From Clostridiales bacterium UBA1774 (lineage in GTDB: Bacteria > Bacillota > Clostridia > Oscillospirales > Oscillospiraceae): a stretch of DNA of 62,823 nucleotides. A model generated the notes under the pieces. The model ran no database searches, was not told where the DNA came from, and saw only the letters and a list, made by a program, of their open reading frames with translations. Shown here piece after piece: positions 1 through 8,721 of this stretch (position 1 is the stretch's first letter; every line of letters starts with the position of its first letter). The stretch spans positions 1 to 62,823 of the forward strand of contig DCGQ01000034.1 in assembly GCA_002314635.1 (NCBI GenBank), given 5' to 3'. The translations under genes were made by a program, and so were the position numbers.

Positions 1-40
1 CCGTGAAAGGGCGGTGTCTTAACCACTTGACCAACGGGCC
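1..40 (-). tRNA. tRNA-Glu(TTC), 5' part only
   Basis: The minus strand starts with an acceptor arm GGCCCGT, then a D arm and the anticodon-stem stretch CCGCCCTTTCACGG, typical of tRNA-Glu with anticodon TTC. The gene runs off the left edge, so the T arm and 3' end are missing. It is the second tRNA of a transcript starting upstream of tRNA-Met. Confidence 0.85.
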
Positions 41-50
41 GATGCTGTTG

Positions 51-78
51 CTTATCTGGCAGCAAGCTGCCAGATAAG
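51..78. repeat. 12-bp perfect hairpin between two tRNA genes
   Basis: CTTATCTGGCAG (51-62) is followed by the 4-nt loop CAAG and the exact reverse complement (67-78). It fills most of the 40-nt spacer between tRNA-Met and tRNA-Glu. It has no T-run, so it does not look like a Rho-independent terminator. It may mark a processing site in the dicistronic tRNA precursor. Confidence 0.8.
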
Positions 79-80
79 CT

Positions 81-157
81 TGGTAGCGGCGACTGGATTT
101 GAACCGGTGACACTGCGGGTATGAACCGCATGCTCTAGCCAACTGAGCTACGCCGCC
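81..157 (-). tRNA. tRNA-Met(CAT), probably elongator
   Basis: A complete 77-nt cloverleaf reads on the minus strand from 157 to an encoded CCA at 81-83. The anticodon loop is TTCATAC on a TGCGG/CCGCA stem, giving anticodon CAT. The acceptor begins with a G-U pair rather than the initiator-type mismatch, and the anticodon stem lacks the three consecutive G-C pairs of initiators. That favours the elongator form; tRNA-Ile with a modified CAT cannot be fully excluded. Confidence 0.9.
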
Positions 158-172
158 GAATCAGCGATTGCT

Positions 173-201
173 AATATAACGGATTTTGCCGGATTTGTCA
201 A
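173..201 (-). promoter_or_regulatory. Sigma-A promoter of the tRNA-Met/tRNA-Glu operon
   Basis: On the minus strand TTGACA (201-196) is followed after exactly 17 bp by TATATT (178-173), 15 bp before the first base of tRNA-Met. This is a near-consensus promoter, as expected for stable RNA. Confidence 0.88.
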
Positions 202-224
202 GCGATTTTTCCTTTTTTCCAGCA

Positions 225-761
225 TTATTTTTCCCGGAAGAAAAGCAGGGAAAACCACGTGACAATGTTGCCGCCGAAGAACTCAATGCCGTGCTTCTCG
301 GCAATATCCGTGGCCAGAATGCCGTGGCTCTCCACGCAGGGGAACATCCGTTCCGGGTGACGGCAGGGTGCATCCGGCCATGCACAGTGCTCACAGTGGG
401 CGCAGGCCTCCGTACTCAGCACCATCACATCCGCCGTCTGCTGCCGCAGCAGCTCCGAAACCTGCCGGGTGATCTCCTCATGGGGTGCGCGGGTGGCCAG
501 CGTCTCCGCCAGATCGGCGATATCCCGCACTTCGGTAACGGTGGTGATCATCAGTGCTTTCGGATAGCTGAGACAGCGGCTTTTGCATTCCTCCACCGTA
601 CCCACGGCAGGCGGACAGGCCCAGCTTTTATTGTACATGGGGCACTCAGTCTCGCAGACATAGCGCACCCGCTCCGTAAACACCAGTTCATCGGTGTCGA
701 TCACTTCATACTGGCACAGCGGCAGCTGACCCAACTGTGCATACAGCTTCTCATAGTCCAT
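225..761 (-). CDS. DUF2284 cysteine-rich metal-binding protein
   Basis: A 178-residue protein of the DUF2284 family (predicted metal-binding, function unknown). The N-terminal half carries C36, C40 and C49 followed by the family's PPAVG stretch. The C-terminal half carries C120, C123, C126, C133 and C142, a pattern that could hold an iron-sulfur cluster or zinc. There is no signal peptide, so it should be cytoplasmic. It starts 15 nt after the stop of the FG-GAP lipoprotein gene with AAGGAG before the ATG, so the two are probably cotranscribed. The link between them has no obvious biochemical meaning. The family call is confident; the role is unknown. Confidence 0.85.
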   Translation of the reverse strand: MDYEKLYAQLGQLPLCQYEVIDTDELVFTERVRYVCETECPMYNKSWACPPAVGTVEECKSRCLSYPKALMITTVTEVRDIADLAETLATRAPHEEITRQVSELLRQQTADVMVLSTEACAHCEHCAWPDAPCRHPERMFPCVESHGILATDIAEKHGIEFFGGNIVTWFSLLFFREK

Positions 762-776
762 GGTTATTGCTCCTTT

Positions 777-2090
777 TTACTGAGTGCTCCACTCCGCATA
801 GATCAGGTGGAAATTCTCCCGCAGATAGCTCAGATCCGGCATTTTATCCCATTCGCTGCGGGCCAGCAGCAGCTTACAGACATAGATCGTTTCGCTGCTG
901 CTGAGCAGGGTCAGCCTGCCGTCGCGCCCGGCCAGCTCCGACCGGTTCTCGCCGGTAACGGCGTAGATGATCAGGAAATCCGTCACATCCTTGCCCTCCC
1001 CGTTCCAGAGGGAGAACACCACAGCACGCTCGCCGGTGTCCGTGTCCTCGCGGCGGACGGTGATGGTATCGCCCCAACTGTCCGGCAGGGTCAGATACCA
1101 GCTGTCCGAATAGTTGTGATAGGTGGTCATGACGATGGTGCGCCGCCCCTTGCTGCTGTAGCCGTACCAGTCCAGCACCCGGTAAACCGTCTCGCCCTGT
1201 GCATTCAGCGCCCGGGGAATGGGGATCAGCGGTCTGCCACTGCCGCCCAGATCCAGATAGGTCGCGGTGGAATTGCGCCAGGTAGCATCGCTGCGCCCGG
1301 TTTCGGCGTCCAGCGTAATGTTTTTCAGTTCTCCGTTCTTCCAAGTCAGAATATCCGTCACCAGTCCGCCCTGACAGCTGCCCTCCACGAACAGCGCTCC
1401 GGACGAATCCTGCAGGATGCCGCTGGACATTTTCGTAATGCCTTCCATGCCCTCGCTGAGCCGCGTCTGCGCGGTAGTGGTCTCCCCGTCGCTGGTAACA
1501 TCAAACAGCGTCACGGAACGGGAACCGTCATCGTCGCCCTGACGGGCGGCCATCAGCTCACTGTGTCCGTCTCCGTCCAGATCGGCCACCACATACCTTT
1601 CATAGTCGGCAGCGCCGATGGAGGAGACCTGAAATCCTTTCAGCGAATACAGATTCAGCATTTTGAGACCGCTGCCCATACCCCAGCCAACCACGATCTC
1701 CCGCCAGCCGTCCCCGTCCATGTCCGCATAGTCGATGCTTTCGATGTTCAGACCGTCGCCCTCGATCACGGCGGCCTTTTCGTAGCCGTTCTCCGTCTGG
1801 GTGAAAATGCAGATTTTCAGCGGTCTTTCGCCGTTGACGCTGAAAAAGGCCAGTGCCTCCGAAACCCCGTCGCCGTTGATGTCGAACAGCTGTACGCTCT
1901 GCCGGTGGGTGCCGCCGGTGGGTGCGGAATGGACCGCACCGGCATTGAGCACCCCGTCAATGGCGTGCTGCAGATCCAGATATTCGTCTGTCAGCTGGGG
2001 CAGGCTGAACAGCTCGTCAATGCTTCCCTCCCGGCTGCAGCCGGTCAGCGTCAGGCATAGTATGACCAGAATCGGTATCAGGCGTTTCAT
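777..2090 (-). CDS. FG-GAP repeat lipoprotein
   Basis: A 437-residue predicted lipoprotein. The chosen ATG is preceded by AGAGGGA and opens a signal peptide ending in the lipobox LTGC with C18 as the lipid-bearing residue; an upstream in-frame ATG would bury the signal peptide. The mature protein has at least three calcium-loop/FG-GAP-like motifs (DINGDG, DMDGDG, DLDGDG), as in beta-propeller VCBS repeats. It should sit on the outer face of the membrane. Substrate or partner is unknown. It is first in a two-gene unit with the DUF2284 gene and is divergent from tldD. Confidence 0.82.
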   Translation of the reverse strand: MKRLIPILVILCLTLTGCSREGSIDELFSLPQLTDEYLDLQHAIDGVLNAGAVHSAPTGGTHRQSVQLFDINGDGVSEALAFFSVNGERPLKICIFTQTENGYEKAAVIEGDGLNIESIDYADMDGDGWREIVVGWGMGSGLKMLNLYSLKGFQVSSIGAADYERYVVADLDGDGHSELMAARQGDDDGSRSVTLFDVTSDGETTTAQTRLSEGMEGITKMSSGILQDSSGALFVEGSCQGGLVTDILTWKNGELKNITLDAETGRSDATWRNSTATYLDLGGSGRPLIPIPRALNAQGETVYRVLDWYGYSSKGRRTIVMTTYHNYSDSWYLTLPDSWGDTITVRREDTDTGERAVVFSLWNGEGKDVTDFLIIYAVTGENRSELAGRDGRLTLLSSSETIYVCKLLLARSEWDKMPDLSYLRENFHLIYAEWSTQ

Positions 2091-2169
2091 GAAATCCCTC
2101 TCTGCGTTTTTTTCTATCATACCACGATTTTTCGCCATATGGTAGACCGTTCAAAAAGATTCTGCTTTC

Positions 2170-2198
2170 TTGCGCGGACACACCGAGTATGCTATACT
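2170..2198 (+). promoter_or_regulatory. Sigma-A promoter for tldD-tldE
   Basis: TTGCGC (2170-2175), a 17-bp spacer and TATACT (2193-2198), 33 bp before the tldD start codon. Confidence 0.75.
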
Positions 2199-2231
2199 GC
2201 TTCATATGTGGTTTTTTCAGGAGGATAAGCT

Positions 2232-3608
2232 ATGTTTGAAATATTGAATCCGTTGGTCGGTGCGCTGCCGGTTCCTCAGACGGAGCTGCGGGCCATGCGG
2301 AATACCAATCGTGGGGTCTCCATGCTGAACGGCGCACTGGTGGGCAACCAGCGCAGCGAGATTTCCGGGGTTTCCGCCCGGATCTGCCGAGGCGGCGTTT
2401 ACGGCTTTTCCAGCATGGCGGAGCTTTCCACCGCAGCCGCCGAGAAGGTACTGAAAGCCGCCGAAGACAATGCGGATTTCATGAACCGGCACATCGGCAA
2501 AAACAAGGCTGCCCGTCCCGCTCTGCCGGTAAGCCGGATCGCGCCCCCGCTTAGCTGGAATGACGCGGCGCAGAAGCAGTATATCGAGTTTCTGCAGTCG
2601 CTTGACGCGTATGTGTCCCAGAAGGCCCATCTGACCAGCCGCACGCTGGTGGTTCGGGCGGACAGCCGGGAAAAAGCGTTGATCACCGGTGACGGTGCTC
2701 AGGCGCAGGCCGCCATTCCCCGCTGCTACATCTATTTGGTGCTGGACGCGGAAACGAAGGACGGGGTGCCCGTGGAGTATTTCAAGTCCTTCGGCGGTTT
2801 CGGCGGCTTCGACAGCCAGTTTACCGATCCCGCGCTGCTGTTCCCGGAGATTGACAGCGTCTATGAGCTGCTGATGCAGAAGCGAGAGGGCGTTTACGCC
2901 GAGGCCGGGAAAAAGACCTGCATTCTGGGCGGCATTCTGTCCGGTATGCTGGCCCACGAGGCTGTGGGTCATACCGTGGAGGCCGATCTGGTGCTGGGCG
3001 GCAGCGTTGCCGCCAAATGTCTGAATCAGCGGGTCGGCTCCGAGCTGGTCAGCATGACCGATTTTGCCCACACCGCCTTCGGGGAAACCGCGCCGCTCCC
3101 CGTCTACTGCGACGATGAGGGCGTTCCCGCGCAGGACGCAAAGCTGATCGAAAACGGCATTCTGGTGGGATATATGCACAACCGGGAAAGTGCCGAGCAT
3201 TTCGGCGCGTCTCCCGCCGGCAACGCCAGAGCCTACTGCTTCTCCGACGAGCCGCTGATCCGGATGCGGAACACTGCGGTACATCCGGGCAAAGACAGTC
3301 TGGAGGACATGATCGCCTCCGTGGAGGACGGGTATTATCTGATCGATACCAACAACGGTCAGGCCGACAACACCGGCGAGTTCATGTTCGGCGTGACCAT
3401 GGGCTATGAGATCAAGCACGGTAAGCTGGGCCGCGCCATTCTGGACACCACCATTTCCGGCGTAGCCTTTGAGATGCTGAAAACCGTGGACATGGTTTCC
3501 GATCACATGAACTGGTCCAGCAGCGGTTATTGCGGCAAAAAGCAGATGATGCCGGTAGGCATGGGCGGGCCTGAGCTTCGCTGTCAGGTCATGATTGGAG
3601 GTCGCTGA
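2232..3608 (+). CDS. tldD: TldD metalloprotease subunit
   Basis: A 458-residue TldD-family protein. The zinc-binding HEAVGH motif lies at residues 242-247, and the C-terminal glycine-rich TldD core follows (QADNTGEFMFG, GYCGKKQ). In the known family TldD carries the metal-protease site and forms a heterodimer with TldE/PmbA, degrading unfolded or modified peptides in the cytoplasm. AGGAGG lies just before the ATG. It is followed directly by the TldE partner with only one base between stop and start. Length is normal. No peptide-antibiotic precursor is visible next to it, so a general proteolytic role is the default. Confidence 0.93.
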   Translation: MFEILNPLVGALPVPQTELRAMRNTNRGVSMLNGALVGNQRSEISGVSARICRGGVYGFSSMAELSTAAAEKVLKAAEDNADFMNRHIGKNKAARPALPVSRIAPPLSWNDAAQKQYIEFLQSLDAYVSQKAHLTSRTLVVRADSREKALITGDGAQAQAAIPRCYIYLVLDAETKDGVPVEYFKSFGGFGGFDSQFTDPALLFPEIDSVYELLMQKREGVYAEAGKKTCILGGILSGMLAHEAVGHTVEADLVLGGSVAAKCLNQRVGSELVSMTDFAHTAFGETAPLPVYCDDEGVPAQDAKLIENGILVGYMHNRESAEHFGASPAGNARAYCFSDEPLIRMRNTAVHPGKDSLEDMIASVEDGYYLIDTNNGQADNTGEFMFGVTMGYEIKHGKLGRAILDTTISGVAFEMLKTVDMVSDHMNWSSSGYCGKKQMMPVGMGGPELRCQVMIGGR

Positions 3609-3609
3609 G

Positions 3610-4908
3610 ATGGAGAATCTGCGGAAAATCGCGGCGCTGGCGCTGGATGCGCTGAAAGCCGCCGGAGCGGATGACGCCTGTGTCACCGCCATCACCACCG
3701 AGACCCGGGAGTTTAATGTGGACGCCGGGGAGTTTACCCTGTTCCGCACCCTGTTTGACAATTCTCTGCGGATGACTGCCTTCAAGGACAAGAAGAAGGG
3801 CACCGCCGCGCTGAACCGCTTTGACGAGGAGAGCATCCGCGCCGCCGCCAAGGACTGTCTGGAGACCGCCGTTTCCGGTGCGCCGGACGAATGCTGGCAG
3901 CTTGCCCCCGAGGGCAAGGCGCAGGACTGGGCGGACGGTTGCTATAAGCCGGATCTGGACCGGTTCTTCGCCCGCAGTCAGGAGCTGATGGACACCGTCC
4001 GGACGGACTATCCCCGGATTCTGGTGACCCAGTTCGTGCTGGATCACAAGGGCGAACGGGAGGTCTATCTGAACACCCGCGGCGCTGCCTTCACCAGTGA
4101 AAGCGGCGGCTACTCCGTCAGCATGGACTTTTCCGGTCATGACGGGGAGCAGGGTTCCAGCTTTTTCTGCACCGGCTTCGGCACCGTGGATCTGGACAGG
4201 CCGTTTATCGACCAGTACACCGTGCGTCAGGATCTGGAAAGCGCCGTGGCTTCCATCGAGACCACCCCGGTCAGCGGCAAATTTACCGGCACCGTAGTGC
4301 TGCAGCCCGGCTGTCTGGCCGATCTGCTGGGTACCGCGCTGGAATCCTTCACCGGCGACGCTGCCATGATCAGCGGCACCAGCATCTGGAAGGACAAGCT
4401 GCACCAGCAGGTGGCCAGCGAAAAGCTCACCGTCCGCATGGCACCGCTGGACCCCCGGATTCAGGGCGGCGAGCGCTGGACCGGCGAAGGCTATGTGTCC
4501 GAGGACTATACCCTGATTGAAAAAGGCAGCCTGAACTGCTTCATGCTGAGTCAGTACGGTGCCAACCGCACCGGCCTTGACCGGGCAAAGAACACCGATG
4601 GTGCCATGATCGTGGAGCAGGGCACACAGTCTCTCGACGAGATCATTGCCGGAATTGAGTATGGCCTTCTGGTTGGGCGTTTCAGTGGCGGTGCACCCAG
4701 CAACAACGGCGATTTCAGCGGCGTTGCCAAGAACAGCTTCCGGATCCAAAACGGAAAACTGACAGGTGCTGTCAGTGAGACCATGATCTCCGGCAATCTG
4801 GCTGAGATGTTCCGCAATGTCCGCGCCATTTCGAAGGAAACCGCCATGGACGGCGGCAGCGTTCTTCCGTGGCTGGCCGCGGACGGTATCGTGATCTCCG
4901 GACAGTAA
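3610..4908 (+). CDS. tldE: TldE/PmbA family metalloprotease subunit
   Basis: A 432-residue TldD/PmbA-family protein lacking the HExxxH motif, as expected for the non-catalytic partner TldE (PmbA). The ATG at 3610 is chosen because GGAGG (3597-3601) lies 8 nt before it; an in-frame ATG at 3595 would overlap tldD by 14 nt and has no ribosome site. The start follows one base after the tldD stop, so the two subunits are translationally coupled. The conserved C-terminal block with NNGDFSG and VSETMISGN is present. Confidence 0.92.
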   Translation: MENLRKIAALALDALKAAGADDACVTAITTETREFNVDAGEFTLFRTLFDNSLRMTAFKDKKKGTAALNRFDEESIRAAAKDCLETAVSGAPDECWQLAPEGKAQDWADGCYKPDLDRFFARSQELMDTVRTDYPRILVTQFVLDHKGEREVYLNTRGAAFTSESGGYSVSMDFSGHDGEQGSSFFCTGFGTVDLDRPFIDQYTVRQDLESAVASIETTPVSGKFTGTVVLQPGCLADLLGTALESFTGDAAMISGTSIWKDKLHQQVASEKLTVRMAPLDPRIQGGERWTGEGYVSEDYTLIEKGSLNCFMLSQYGANRTGLDRAKNTDGAMIVEQGTQSLDEIIAGIEYGLLVGRFSGGAPSNNGDFSGVAKNSFRIQNGKLTGAVSETMISGNLAEMFRNVRAISKETAMDGGSVLPWLAADGIVISGQ

Positions 4909-4972
4909 AAATGATTCAAGCACAGGAAGAAACGCCTGTGTCTGTGCGATTCATCATTTCGTATACTTTTTT
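4909..4972 (+). terminator. Probable tld operon terminator
   Basis: CACAGG (4921-4926) pairs with CCTGTG (4935-4940), framed by AAATGAT (4909-4915) and ATCATTT (4953-4959), with a run of six T at 4967-4972. The stem is interrupted, so this is moderate evidence only. Confidence 0.5.
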
Positions 4973-4995
4973 AATCTGATAAAAGGGTGATATAA

Positions 4996-6336
4996 GTGGC
5001 CCGGGATATGACAGTCGGCAGCGAAAGCCGACATATAATTACCTTCGCGCTGCCCATTATGGGCGGTCTTGTTCTGCAGCAGCTCTACAATACGGTGGAC
5101 AGCGTGGTGGTGGGGCGGTATCTGGGTGAAAGTGCGCTTTCCGCCGTGGGTGCCTGTGCCGCGCTGACCATGTTCGTCGTTTCCTTCGCCACCGGTCTTT
5201 GCAACGGTGCCGGTGTCCTGTTCGCCCAGCTATTCGGCGCGAAAAAGCATGACGACCTGCGTTCCAGTCTCAGCACGGCGCTGATCCTGCTCACCGGGCT
5301 CAGCATTCTCATCAGTCTGCTGGCGGTGGGACTGGCCTCGCCCCTGTTCGGCCTGCTGCGGGTACCGGAGGAGATCTTCACCCGGGCGCTGCAGTATTTC
5401 CGCATCTATTGCATCGGTCTGGTGTTCCAGTTTGTCTACAATGTGATCTCGGCAGCGCTCCGAAGCGTGGGCGACAGTCAGGCGACCCTGTGGTTTCTGC
5501 TGATCTCCAGCGTGCTGAACATCGTGCTGGATCTGCTGTTTGTGGTGGCGCTGGACTGGGGCGTGGCCGGAACCGCCATTGCCACCGTCATCTGTCAGGC
5601 CGTAGCCGCAGTGGTCAGCGTCTGCTACATGGTAAAGCGCTACCCCTTCTACCGCTTCGGCAAGGGGCAGTTCGTCTACCGGAAGGAGCAGAGCAGTCTG
5701 ATTCTGAAGCTGGGCGTTCCTACCATGCTGCAGATGTGCATCGTATCCGGCGGCAATGTGCTGATCCAGTATGTGGTCAACGATCTGGGCACCTCCGCCA
5801 TTGCTGCGAACACGGCGGCGGGCCGCATTGAAAGCTACCTGTTCATCCCCTGTCAGGGTCTGAACAACGGCATCAGCACCTTTGCCGGGCAGAACATGGG
5901 TGCGGGACTGGCTGACCGGGTACGTTCCGGCCGCATCCGCTCCCGGCGGATCATGGTGCCCATCGCCGTGGGTCTGGCGGTGCTGCTGTTCCTCTTTGCG
6001 AAGCCGCTGATCGCCCTGTTCGGCGTCACCGGTGACGCGCTGACGCTGGGCATTTCCCACCTGCGCTTCATCGCACCCTTCTTCGTGTTCTTTGCCCTGT
6101 ATATGTCCAATGCGGGCGTACTCACCGGCACCGGCGATGTGAAGGCCGCCTCCGGTATTACGCTGGGCTGCCTTGCCATCCGCGTGGCCTTCACCTATCT
6201 GCTGTGCTATGCGTTCCACATGGGTTTCAAGGCGCTGTATATCGCCAATCCTCTGGGTTGGGTTTTCGGTCTGGTGATGTCCTACCTTCGTTTCCGCAGC
6301 GGCAAGTGGACGGAAAAAGCCGTTGTCCGGCGTTAA
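4996..6336 (+). CDS. MATE family efflux transporter
   Basis: A 446-residue membrane protein with about 12 hydrophobic segments and the MATE signature near the N terminus (LPIMGGLVLQQLYNTVDSVVVGRYLG). Family members export cationic drugs or metabolites in exchange for Na+ or H+. The GTG start at 4996 has AAGGGTGA just upstream; an ATG four codons later is the alternative. It lies 12 nt before the AEC permease gene and probably shares a transcript with it. The substrate cannot be read from sequence. Confidence 0.93.
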   Translation: MARDMTVGSESRHIITFALPIMGGLVLQQLYNTVDSVVVGRYLGESALSAVGACAALTMFVVSFATGLCNGAGVLFAQLFGAKKHDDLRSSLSTALILLTGLSILISLLAVGLASPLFGLLRVPEEIFTRALQYFRIYCIGLVFQFVYNVISAALRSVGDSQATLWFLLISSVLNIVLDLLFVVALDWGVAGTAIATVICQAVAAVVSVCYMVKRYPFYRFGKGQFVYRKEQSSLILKLGVPTMLQMCIVSGGNVLIQYVVNDLGTSAIAANTAAGRIESYLFIPCQGLNNGISTFAGQNMGAGLADRVRSGRIRSRRIMVPIAVGLAVLLFLFAKPLIALFGVTGDALTLGISHLRFIAPFFVFFALYMSNAGVLTGTGDVKAASGITLGCLAIRVAFTYLLCYAFHMGFKALYIANPLGWVFGLVMSYLRFRSGKWTEKAVVRR

Positions 6337-6348
6337 GGAGAAAGCACC

Positions 6349-7284
6349 ATGTCCGCCCTGACCGTAGCGCTGGAATTTGCGCTGATCGTTTTTCTCGGTA
6401 TCTTTATTATGCGGATTCGGCTGGTCAGCACCGCCTTTCGCAAGGAGCTGGCGGTATTCGTCACCAAGGTGGCGCTGCCCTGCATGATCGCCCGCTCCAT
6501 CTACAGCCGCACGGAGGCGCTGGACGGACTGGGCGGCCTGCTGCTGCTCAGCGTATGCACCATCACGCTTCTGCTGCTGGCAGGACAGGCGCTGTTTCTC
6601 CTGATGAAGCGCTCGGAGCTGGGTTCCTCCGCCCGATTCTCGCTGGCCTTCGGCAACTTCACCTTTATGGGGTTCCCGGTGGTGGAAAGCCTGTACGGGG
6701 CGGACGGGCTCTTCGCCTTCACCATGTTCACCCTGCCCATCCGAATCGCGTTCTACACCTCCCCCGGCTTCCTGCTTTGCCCGCAGGGCGGACAGCGGCA
6801 GCGCTTTACCTGGAAGCTGCTGCTGAAAAATCTGATCACGCCGCCGATTCTGGCGGTGGCGGCAGGTCTGCTGCTCCACGCCTTTCAGCTGACCCCGCCG
6901 CTGTTTCTGGACAAGGCGGTGCAGGCGCTGGGCAGCTGCAGCAGCGTTCTGGGGATGCTGCTGGTGGGCATGGGTATGTCGGAGCTGACGCTGCGGGGAC
7001 TTTGGGAACGCCGCCGCGCTTTCAGCATCGTGCTTGCCAAGGCGGTTCTCTGCCCGCTGCTCATGCTGGCGCTCTTTTCCCTGTTCCCGCTGGACAGCAC
7101 CCTGAAACAGCCGCTGTTTCTCTATGGCGCGGTACCGGTGCCCTCCCTGCTCACCGCCTTTTCGCTGACGCAGGGGCGCAGCGAGGAGGCCTGTCAGGAT
7201 GCTTCGGCGGCGGTGCTGCTGAGTACGCTGCTCAGCGTGGCTACCCTGCCCCTGTGGGCAAATCTAGGCGCAAAGCTGCTGTAA
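6349..7284 (+). CDS. AEC family permease
   Basis: A 311-residue integral membrane protein of the auxin efflux carrier (AEC) family, with about ten hydrophobic helices in two repeats. Bacterial members carry malate, malonate or other organic acids, so an organic-anion exporter or importer is likely. AAGGAG lies before the ATG and the gene follows the MATE gene by 12 nt. A bidirectional terminator follows directly. The substrate is not determinable here. Confidence 0.85.
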   Translation: MSALTVALEFALIVFLGIFIMRIRLVSTAFRKELAVFVTKVALPCMIARSIYSRTEALDGLGGLLLLSVCTITLLLLAGQALFLLMKRSELGSSARFSLAFGNFTFMGFPVVESLYGADGLFAFTMFTLPIRIAFYTSPGFLLCPQGGQRQRFTWKLLLKNLITPPILAVAAGLLLHAFQLTPPLFLDKAVQALGSCSSVLGMLLVGMGMSELTLRGLWERRRAFSIVLAKAVLCPLLMLALFSLFPLDSTLKQPLFLYGAVPVPSLLTAFSLTQGRSEEACQDASAAVLLSTLLSVATLPLWANLGAKLL

Positions 7285-7289
7285 AAAAA

Positions 7290-7321
7290 GAGGCCTCTCA
7301 CCGTCAAAGTGAGAAGCCTCT
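7290..7321. terminator. Bidirectional terminator
   Basis: A hairpin with arms AGAGGCCTCTCAC / GTGAGAAGCCTCT around a CGTCAAA loop lies between the convergent AEC and permease genes. A run of seven A precedes it and TCGTTTT follows, so it can terminate from both sides. Confidence 0.85.
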
Positions 7322-7325
7322 CGTT

Positions 7326-8591
7326 TTATGCCCAGACGAACCAGATGAACAGATATCCTACGATCACCGCCGTCAGCGTGAAGGGGATGCCGATGCGAAG
7401 GAAGTCCTTATTCTGAACCTCCCAGCCCTCCTTTTTCAGAATGCCGATGGTGGCGATATTCGCGGAAGCGCCGATGGGGGTGATGTTGCCGCCCAGCGTT
7501 GCGCCGATCAGCAGGCCAAAGTACAGCACATAGGGACTGCAGCCCAGCAGCGATGCAATGCCGGACACCACCGGCAGCATGGTAGCCACATAGGGGATAT
7601 TGTCAATAAAGGCGGAGAACACCACGCTGAACCATACGATCAGCGTATACATCAGAAACAGGCTGCTGCCGCCGATCCGTACAAACAGGGCGCTGATCGC
7701 GTCGATCACGCCTGCCTCGGTGATACCGGCAATGACGATGAACAGACCGAAAAGCTGCAGCAGCGTCATATAATCAATTTCCTTAAAGGCATTCAGGCAG
7801 GAATCAAAGCCCTTGTTCTTCGCAATGGAGCGGATCAGACCGAACACGAACAGACCCATGCAGATCAGACCGTTGGTCACCTCCGGTTTGTTGGGCAGGA
7901 AGGACGCGCCGATCAGCAGCAGCACATTCAGGCAAAGCAGCAGCGTGGGGAAATAATCCGTCACCGGGGTCAGCTCTCCCGGTTCCACCGTCTGCTGATC
8001 CCTCCGGCACAGCCACATGATAATGGGGATCGTGGCAACTGCGCCGATCTCCACCGCCCAGAAGATGCCGAATTTGCCGTGCATGAACAGGAAGTCGGTG
8101 AAGCTCATATCCGCATAGCCGCCCAGCAGGATAGAGGTGGTGTCGCCTACCAGCGTGGCCGCGCCCTGCAGGTTGGAGGACACAGAGATACAGATCAGCA
8201 TCGTCACCGGACTGATTTTCAGTTTTTTCGCAATGGCCAGACCCACCGGCGCGATCATCAGCACGGTCGCCACATTGTCCACAAAGGCGGACACGATGCC
8301 CGCGAAGGACGACATCAGCACCACGGCCCAGACTACATTGCGTGCCTTCCGCAGCAGCAGGTCAGCCAAACGGTTGGGCATTCGGGATTCGCTGAAAAAG
8401 GCCACGGTGCCCATGGTGCCGGCCAGCATCATCAGCACATTCCAGTTCACCGCGGCGGCGACCTTTCCGAAGGGCAGGATTCCCAGTGCCACGAACAGCA
8501 CCGCACCGCCCAGCGCCACCCACACCCGCCATTTGGGCAGAGCGATCATCAGCGCATAGGTCAGGAAAAAGAGTATCAGAGCAGGGAGCAT
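7326..8591 (-). CDS. ArsB/NhaD superfamily ion permease (SLC13-like)
   Basis: A 421-residue integral membrane protein of the ArsB/NhaD ion-transporter superfamily. Recognisable features are the paired re-entrant regions: SAFVDNVATVLMIAP in the first half and SAFIDNIPYVATMLP in the second, each carrying the family's D-N pair, and GNITPIGASAN near the C terminus. Members move Na+/H+, arsenite or dicarboxylates; I cannot decide which. It has its own sigma-A promoter and ends at a shared bidirectional terminator. Length and topology are complete. Confidence 0.85.
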   Translation of the reverse strand: MLPALILFFLTYALMIALPKWRVWVALGGAVLFVALGILPFGKVAAAVNWNVLMMLAGTMGTVAFFSESRMPNRLADLLLRKARNVVWAVVLMSSFAGIVSAFVDNVATVLMIAPVGLAIAKKLKISPVTMLICISVSSNLQGAATLVGDTTSILLGGYADMSFTDFLFMHGKFGIFWAVEIGAVATIPIIMWLCRRDQQTVEPGELTPVTDYFPTLLLCLNVLLLIGASFLPNKPEVTNGLICMGLFVFGLIRSIAKNKGFDSCLNAFKEIDYMTLLQLFGLFIVIAGITEAGVIDAISALFVRIGGSSLFLMYTLIVWFSVVFSAFIDNIPYVATMLPVVSGIASLLGCSPYVLYFGLLIGATLGGNITPIGASANIATIGILKKEGWEVQNKDFLRIGIPFTLTAVIVGYLFIWFVWA

Positions 8592-8628
8592 GGTAATACG
8601 GTCATCCTTTCTGCATCAGGTGGGGTGC

Positions 8629-8657
8629 ATTATATCACATCGTATGCTTCTCCGCAA
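8629..8657 (-). promoter_or_regulatory. Sigma-A promoter of the ArsB/NhaD-type permease
   Basis: TTGCGG (8657-8652), a 17-bp spacer and a perfect TATAAT (8634-8629) on the minus strand, 37 bp before the start codon. Confidence 0.82.
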
Positions 8658-8670
8658 TTTCTTTTCCGTT

Positions 8671-8708
8671 AAAAAAGCACCGGAATCCCTTTGTGGGAAT
8701 CCCGGTGC
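8671..8708 (-). terminator. Terminator of the glycolytic operon
   Basis: On the minus strand a GC-rich stem (GCACCGGG... / ...CCGGTGC) with an ATTCCC/GGGAT inner stem is followed by six T (8676-8671). It lies directly after the eno stop codon. Confidence 0.88.
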
Positions 8709-8721
8709 GGAAAAGCATATC

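Noticed and set aside
6204..8672. An 822-codon plus-strand frame over the AEC and NhaD-like genes
   Set aside because: It crosses a bidirectional terminator and a convergent gene, and its product lacks any domain. It is a shadow frame.
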